From Spongiibacteraceae bacterium (lineage in GTDB: Bacteria; Pseudomonadota; Gammaproteobacteria; Pseudomonadales; PIVM01), in NCBI GenBank assembly GCA_030618505.1, contig JAUXDF010000175.1, forward strand, positions 1-6,960: 6,960 nucleotides of DNA, given 5' to 3'. The notes under the pieces were generated by a model that did no database searches, had not been told where the DNA came from, and saw nothing but the letters and a program-made list of their open reading frames with translations. How positions within the stretch are numbered: the stretch's first letter is position 1; the number at the start of each line of letters is the position of its first letter. Position numbers and translations under genes: made by a program. This document shows, piece by piece, positions 4,788 to 6,960 of this stretch.

Positions 4788-5048
4788 TTAGCACTTGCAG
4801 CCTGGCAAAGCTTTAGGCGTAAGGATATCAACTCTGATATTGAGCATTTCCATTAGCTCTACTTGAATAGCTCCAAGATCCATCAGTGAGGTTTCCGGTG
4901 TGGGGTCGACCAGTATATCTAAATCACTACTTTCTGAGTCTTCTCCACGCACAATTGAGCCGAACACTCTTGCGTTGATTGCTCGGTGAGAACTAATAAT
5001 CTGTTTTATTTGTTCTCTGTATTGCTGTAAAGCTTGAGAAGGTTTCAT
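4788..5048 (-). CDS. Orphan MNT nucleotidyltransferase antitoxin of module 6, C-terminus frameshifted
   Basis: Eighty-six residues as sequenced, a small MNT of the same type as module 4. GSX10DXD is intact: G30-S31 in VFGSIVRGE through D42-L-D44 in SDLDILVDP; the third Asp is D74 in RVDIL. The open frame ends KALPGCKC then TAA. In the -1 frame the DNA continues QVLKEAIPL and stops at TGA 4770-4768 next to the former toxin ATG. This is the same kind of C-terminal break as in module 4, at the same alignment position but with a different leftover sequence. The catalytic core is complete but its own toxin is destroyed. It could be neutral debris or still act on the related module 4 toxin. No clear Shine-Dalgarno precedes ATG 5048. 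Confidence 0.85.
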   Translation of the reverse strand: MKPSQALQQYREQIKQIISSHRAINARVFGSIVRGEDSESSDLDILVDPTPETSLMDLGAIQVELMEMLNIRVDILTPKALPGCKC

Positions 5049-5101
5049 AATTGTGAAGCAATATTAGTCTCCATGCGTGGAGTGTAACACCGGCTTTCTA
5101 T

Positions 5102-5121
5102 AAAGGGGACAGATTTATCTT
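5102..5121 (+). repeat. AAGGGGACAGATTTATC motif, RAYT-associated repeat type
   Basis: AAGGGGACAGATTTAT-type sequences commonly occur next to IS200-like/RAYT transposase genes and their repeats in gammaproteobacteria (general knowledge, not checked here). It occurs once, seven bases before the long-form junction repeat. No transposase gene is in the window. Confidence 0.4.
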
Positions 5122-5127
5122 CTGAGG

Positions 5128-5165
5128 AATCAATAGGGCCAGAGTCGAATGGCGCTTAGTTAAGC
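5128..5165 (+). repeat. Junction repeat, long variant (module 7/6)
   Basis: Extended form as at 1718-1756, with AATCAATAGGGCCAGAGTC followed by GAATGGCGCTTAGTTAAGC. It is followed after ten bases by a short-form copy, so the two repeat types sit in tandem here. Confidence 0.8.
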
Positions 5166-5175
5166 AAAAAACTGC

Positions 5176-5203
5176 AAACCAATAGGGTCAGAGTCTTTGA
5201 TTT
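5176..5203 (+). repeat. Junction repeat, near-intact short form (module 7/6)
   Basis: The core CAATAGGGTCAGAGTCTTTGATT is unchanged; three bases in the arms differ from the intact copies (AAACCAA and TTGATTT). Same orientation as the rest. It lies downstream of abiEii and upstream of the module 6 MNT gene. Confidence 0.85.
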
Positions 5204-5415
5204 GTTGGCATCGAGATATGCAGCGAACTCCTTAGCTAGCGTTGGTTATGGGACAAGTCCGCGCCCCCAAGGGGGGAAGATCCACGCTATACAGCTACGC
5301 ATTCCATATTAGACGATAGCATATTGCCAGTTAAACGACGGCATCACAGCCACTATTTGCATTCTACACTCCTCTTCTTGCCTCGCGACACCCACACTAA
5401 CGATAAATCACAAAA

Positions 5416-6320
5416 CTACTTCCAGATCCAATCCTTTGCCGACCATACTTTAGAGAATTGCCGATCATCTTTTTCAGCAGCAACATAAATAGGCTCAAGA
5501 AAAGCCCGGAGCTGCTCAATAAGTCCAGTAAACGATAATTCGCTTTGAAGAGTATTCTTGCTCAGAAATGCCGCCCACAGCTTCTGCTTATTTTCATCGG
5601 TAGCAAATGCCTCTTCAAACACCGTTAGTTTATCTTTGGATAATTCTGTCTCACGATTCTGAAAAGTCGCTTTAACTGCTCCAGCCAAAAGGTCGCCATT
5701 AATTTCTAGTTTCTTAGCGATCACCCACACGTCATAGAAATCCTTAATACGACTATTAGCAATACCCAGGGCCACCATGGCCTGAAACTTTTCTGCTACG
5801 ACGGTATACACGGGATAGACTCTCAATTCAGCTTCTGGTAAATCAAGAAATGAAGGCAGCCTCGCCACCTCTGCAACCGGAGTAACGACATCCCCAAAGC
5901 CAACATCGATTTGAAATGTCACTTTCGCCTTGTCCAGCTCTGCACTTCCAGTAAGACGAACACCCCGATAGAGAGCATCCTCTTTAATTTCTTTACCTTT
6001 GAAAGAATCAAACTCAAACACTAGGCCATCATTCGCCGCGACAGCACAGATCGTTTTGAAGTCGGCAACCAAAGTAGCTATGTCATTTGAACCATAGCCT
6101 AATAAATCAATGTCTCTCGTCGGCCTGTGGGCATCCCCCCCCACACCCAAAACAACATGACACCTTTTAATAGAAATCGATCACTATAATCAGAAACCCC
6201 TAATCGATAGAGCAAGCGCTGAACCAAATACACCTTAAGCACCGAGTCGAAAGTTTCTTTACGCTCACGAGAAAGATTTAAAAGCTTCTGCTTAATTGAG
6301 GCCGCTACATTTTTGGCCAA
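5416..6320 (-). pseudogene. abiEii: AbiEii-type nucleotidyltransferase toxin (type IV TA), frameshifted in a G8 tract
   Basis: Two overlapping frames (6320-6099 and 6150-5416) together make one AbiEii/AbiGii protein of about 301 residues. Part one runs MAKNVAASIKQKLLNL to SDRFLLKGVMLFWVW. Part two continues DAHRPTRDIDLLGYG, then QIDVGFGD (about 137-144), AEKFQAMV (about 176-183) and NSRIKDFYDVW (about 189-199), the usual nucleotidyltransferase motifs. The frames meet at a G8 run (6135-6142, C8 on plus). One more G restores WVWGGDAHRPTRDIDLL across the catalytic site. The start is TTG 6320, supported by AAGGGAG seven bases upstream and by the family-typical NxAASIxxxLLNL. No other stop interrupts the second frame. 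The AbiEii toxin is antagonised by the upstream AbiEi without direct binding. As sequenced it is inactive, though a homopolymer read error or reversible slippage is possible. Confidence 0.88.
6135..6142 (-). repeat. G8 homopolymer in the abiEii catalytic region
   Basis: Eight G on the minus strand, between VW and DAHRPT. Nine would keep the abiEii frame open. It is the longest G/C run in the window and coincides exactly with the frame break. Confidence 0.9.
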
Positions 6321-6327
6321 AACAACT

Positions 6328-6334
6328 CTCCCTT
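6328..6334 (-). promoter_or_regulatory. Ribosome binding site of abiEii (supports a TTG start)
   Basis: AAGGGAG on the minus strand, seven bases before TTG 6320. It decides the start, since no ATG or GTG in this frame fits the conserved N-terminus. Confidence 0.65.
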
Positions 6335-6350
6335 ATTTTTAGGCGTTAAC

Positions 6351-6956
6351 TTAAACCAAACTCTCAAGGTATGGCTGCATGACATTTTTAACTCTAAGCA
6401 GCTCGGCATTTTTCACCAATTCATTCATCGTAAACCGCTTTTCATTCCATCCCTCTCTCAGGGCTTCAAGGGCTACATCCAATCCGATTTTATTTCGATA
6501 TTTAAAACAATCCGCTACTGTTCGCGCAGGAGAAAATACTTTAACAACAACTCCGCCAATAAGATGTTCATTAACCCCCTCTTGAAGCAATGACTTGGCC
6601 ATCGTCACGAAACGAACAGGAGGGTATTCAATTTTTGGTTGCCACCCCTTCCTATCAATTGCCAACCAAACCTCGCGTGGATTTTGAGTGCTTAGATTGT
6701 GGAAACTAAGTGCTGAGATCAGGGCAACCACCGCCTTGGGCGCTTGTTTTGCAACCTCTATCAGGGACTGGTTGTTACTTATGTCTGTCTGGGGCCACTG
6801 ATACAGACCTCTCCCCACCCTCAGTAGTATCCCATCCCTTGAAAGCTGATAAAGGTAATCTTTAGGCAGACCAATCCTTGTCAGGTCAGAAGGCCTGACA
6901 ATTGATTGGTTCTTTGCAAATTCGATGACCTGCTGTCTTTTTGTCGATGCTGGCAT
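6351..6956 (-). CDS. abiEi: AbiEi-type antitoxin and transcriptional regulator (type IV TA), module 7
   Basis: A 201-residue protein with an N-terminal winged helix-turn-helix (about 1-55: QQVIEFAK, RPSDLTRIGLPKDYLYQLS, then DGILLRVGRGLY), the mark of AbiEi antitoxins. The C-terminal part (ALISALSFHNLSTQ, VWLAIDRKG, VKVFSPARTVADCF) matches the AbiEi antitoxin domain. In the family the winged helix binds inverted repeats upstream of the operon and represses it, while the C-terminal domain is needed to counteract AbiEii. The gene lies 30 bases before abiEii, so the two are co-transcribed, without the short overlap common in such pairs. ATG 6956 gives the expected N-terminus, but only four bases remain upstream, so a longer start, the promoter and the operator cannot be examined. 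The frame is undamaged. Confidence 0.9.
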   Translation of the reverse strand: MPASTKRQQVIEFAKNQSIVRPSDLTRIGLPKDYLYQLSRDGILLRVGRGLYQWPQTDISNNQSLIEVAKQAPKAVVALISALSFHNLSTQNPREVWLAIDRKGWQPKIEYPPVRFVTMAKSLLQEGVNEHLIGGVVVKVFSPARTVADCFKYRNKIGLDVALEALREGWNEKRFTMNELVKNAELLRVKNVMQPYLESLV

Positions 6957-6960
6957 GAGA

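Larger units (their letters stand above)
5049..5415. other. 367-bp gene-free spacer between modules 7 and 6
   Basis: No coding region is recognisable. It holds a small palindrome CTCCA-TGCG-TGGAG at 5069-5082 just upstream of the module 6 MNT start (possible operator, weak), a GGGGACAGATTTAT motif, two junction repeats, and a CCCCCAAGGGGG palindrome at 5264-5275 without a T run. The 5276-5415 part shows nothing I can name. Confidence 0.55.

Noticed and set aside
5069..5082. CTCCA-TGCG-TGGAG as an operator for the module 6 MNT
   Set aside because: It has a five-base-pair stem only, occurs once, and no DNA-binding partner is encoded in that module; mentioned only in the spacer description.
712..5203. 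CRISPR-like array of spaced repeats
   Set aside because: The repeats are separated by whole genes or irregular spacers of hundreds of bases, not by uniform 30-40-base spacers.
5264..5275. CCCCCAAGGGGG palindrome as a terminator for the AbiE operon
   Set aside because: It has only two loop bases and is not followed by a T run on the minus strand; it lies about 140 bases past the stop.
6099..6320. A separate small gene upstream of a second nucleotidyltransferase gene
   Set aside because: The two frames are consecutive parts of one AbiEii protein, joined at the G8 tract; neither alone contains the full catalytic region.

Overview
This is a 7-kb accessory stretch in which every recognisable gene lies on the minus strand, and nearly all of it is toxin-antitoxin (TA) genes. 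Moderate GC, AT-rich spacers and the interspersed GGGTCAGAGT and GGGGACAGATTTAT motifs (which I associate from general knowledge with REP/RAYT-type repeats) suggest a gammaproteobacterial chromosome. No housekeeping gene is present, so the genus cannot be named.

Layout, in the direction of transcription (high to low coordinates): module 7, AbiEi (6956-6351) and AbiEii (6320-5416, broken by one missing base in a G tract); module 6, a minimal nucleotidyltransferase (MNT) antitoxin (5048-4788) followed by a deleted HEPN toxin (4771-4682); module 5, MNT (4642-4262) and HEPN (4287-3841); module 4, MNT (3711-3460, C-terminus frameshifted) and HEPN (3440-3105); module 3, reversed order, an HI0074-like HEPN/substrate-binding protein (2946-2536) then an HI0073-like MNT (2451-2104); module 2, MntA (1601-1176) and HepT (1179-769), the pair closest to the characterised type VII system; module 1, MNT (607-257, probably frameshifted near its N-terminus) and HEPN (264 to the window edge).

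All seven modules are built around a nucleotidyltransferase fold. All six MNT proteins keep the GSX10DXD metal/nucleotide motif. The three full-length HepT/DUF86-type HEPN proteins keep RX4HXY as RNxxxHDY, and the HI0074-like protein has the same spacing in another form. In the best-studied pair, MntA inactivates the HepT RNase by adding AMP to the Tyr of RX4HXY. AbiE is a type IV TA and phage-abortive system whose toxin is also a nucleotidyltransferase.

Five of the six junctions between modules carry one or two copies of a short repeat, all in the same orientation. Its intact form is 28 bp with perfect 7-bp inverted ends (TAATCAA/TTGATTA) and a GGGTCAGAGTC core. The only junction without it (module 6/5) is the one where a toxin has been deleted. 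The simplest reading is an accretion island, in which unrelated and related NTase-based TA modules have collected at or with a palindromic repeat and some have begun to decay. The gene-free spacers (1602-2103 and 5049-5415) hold more repeats and hairpins and no recognisable gene.
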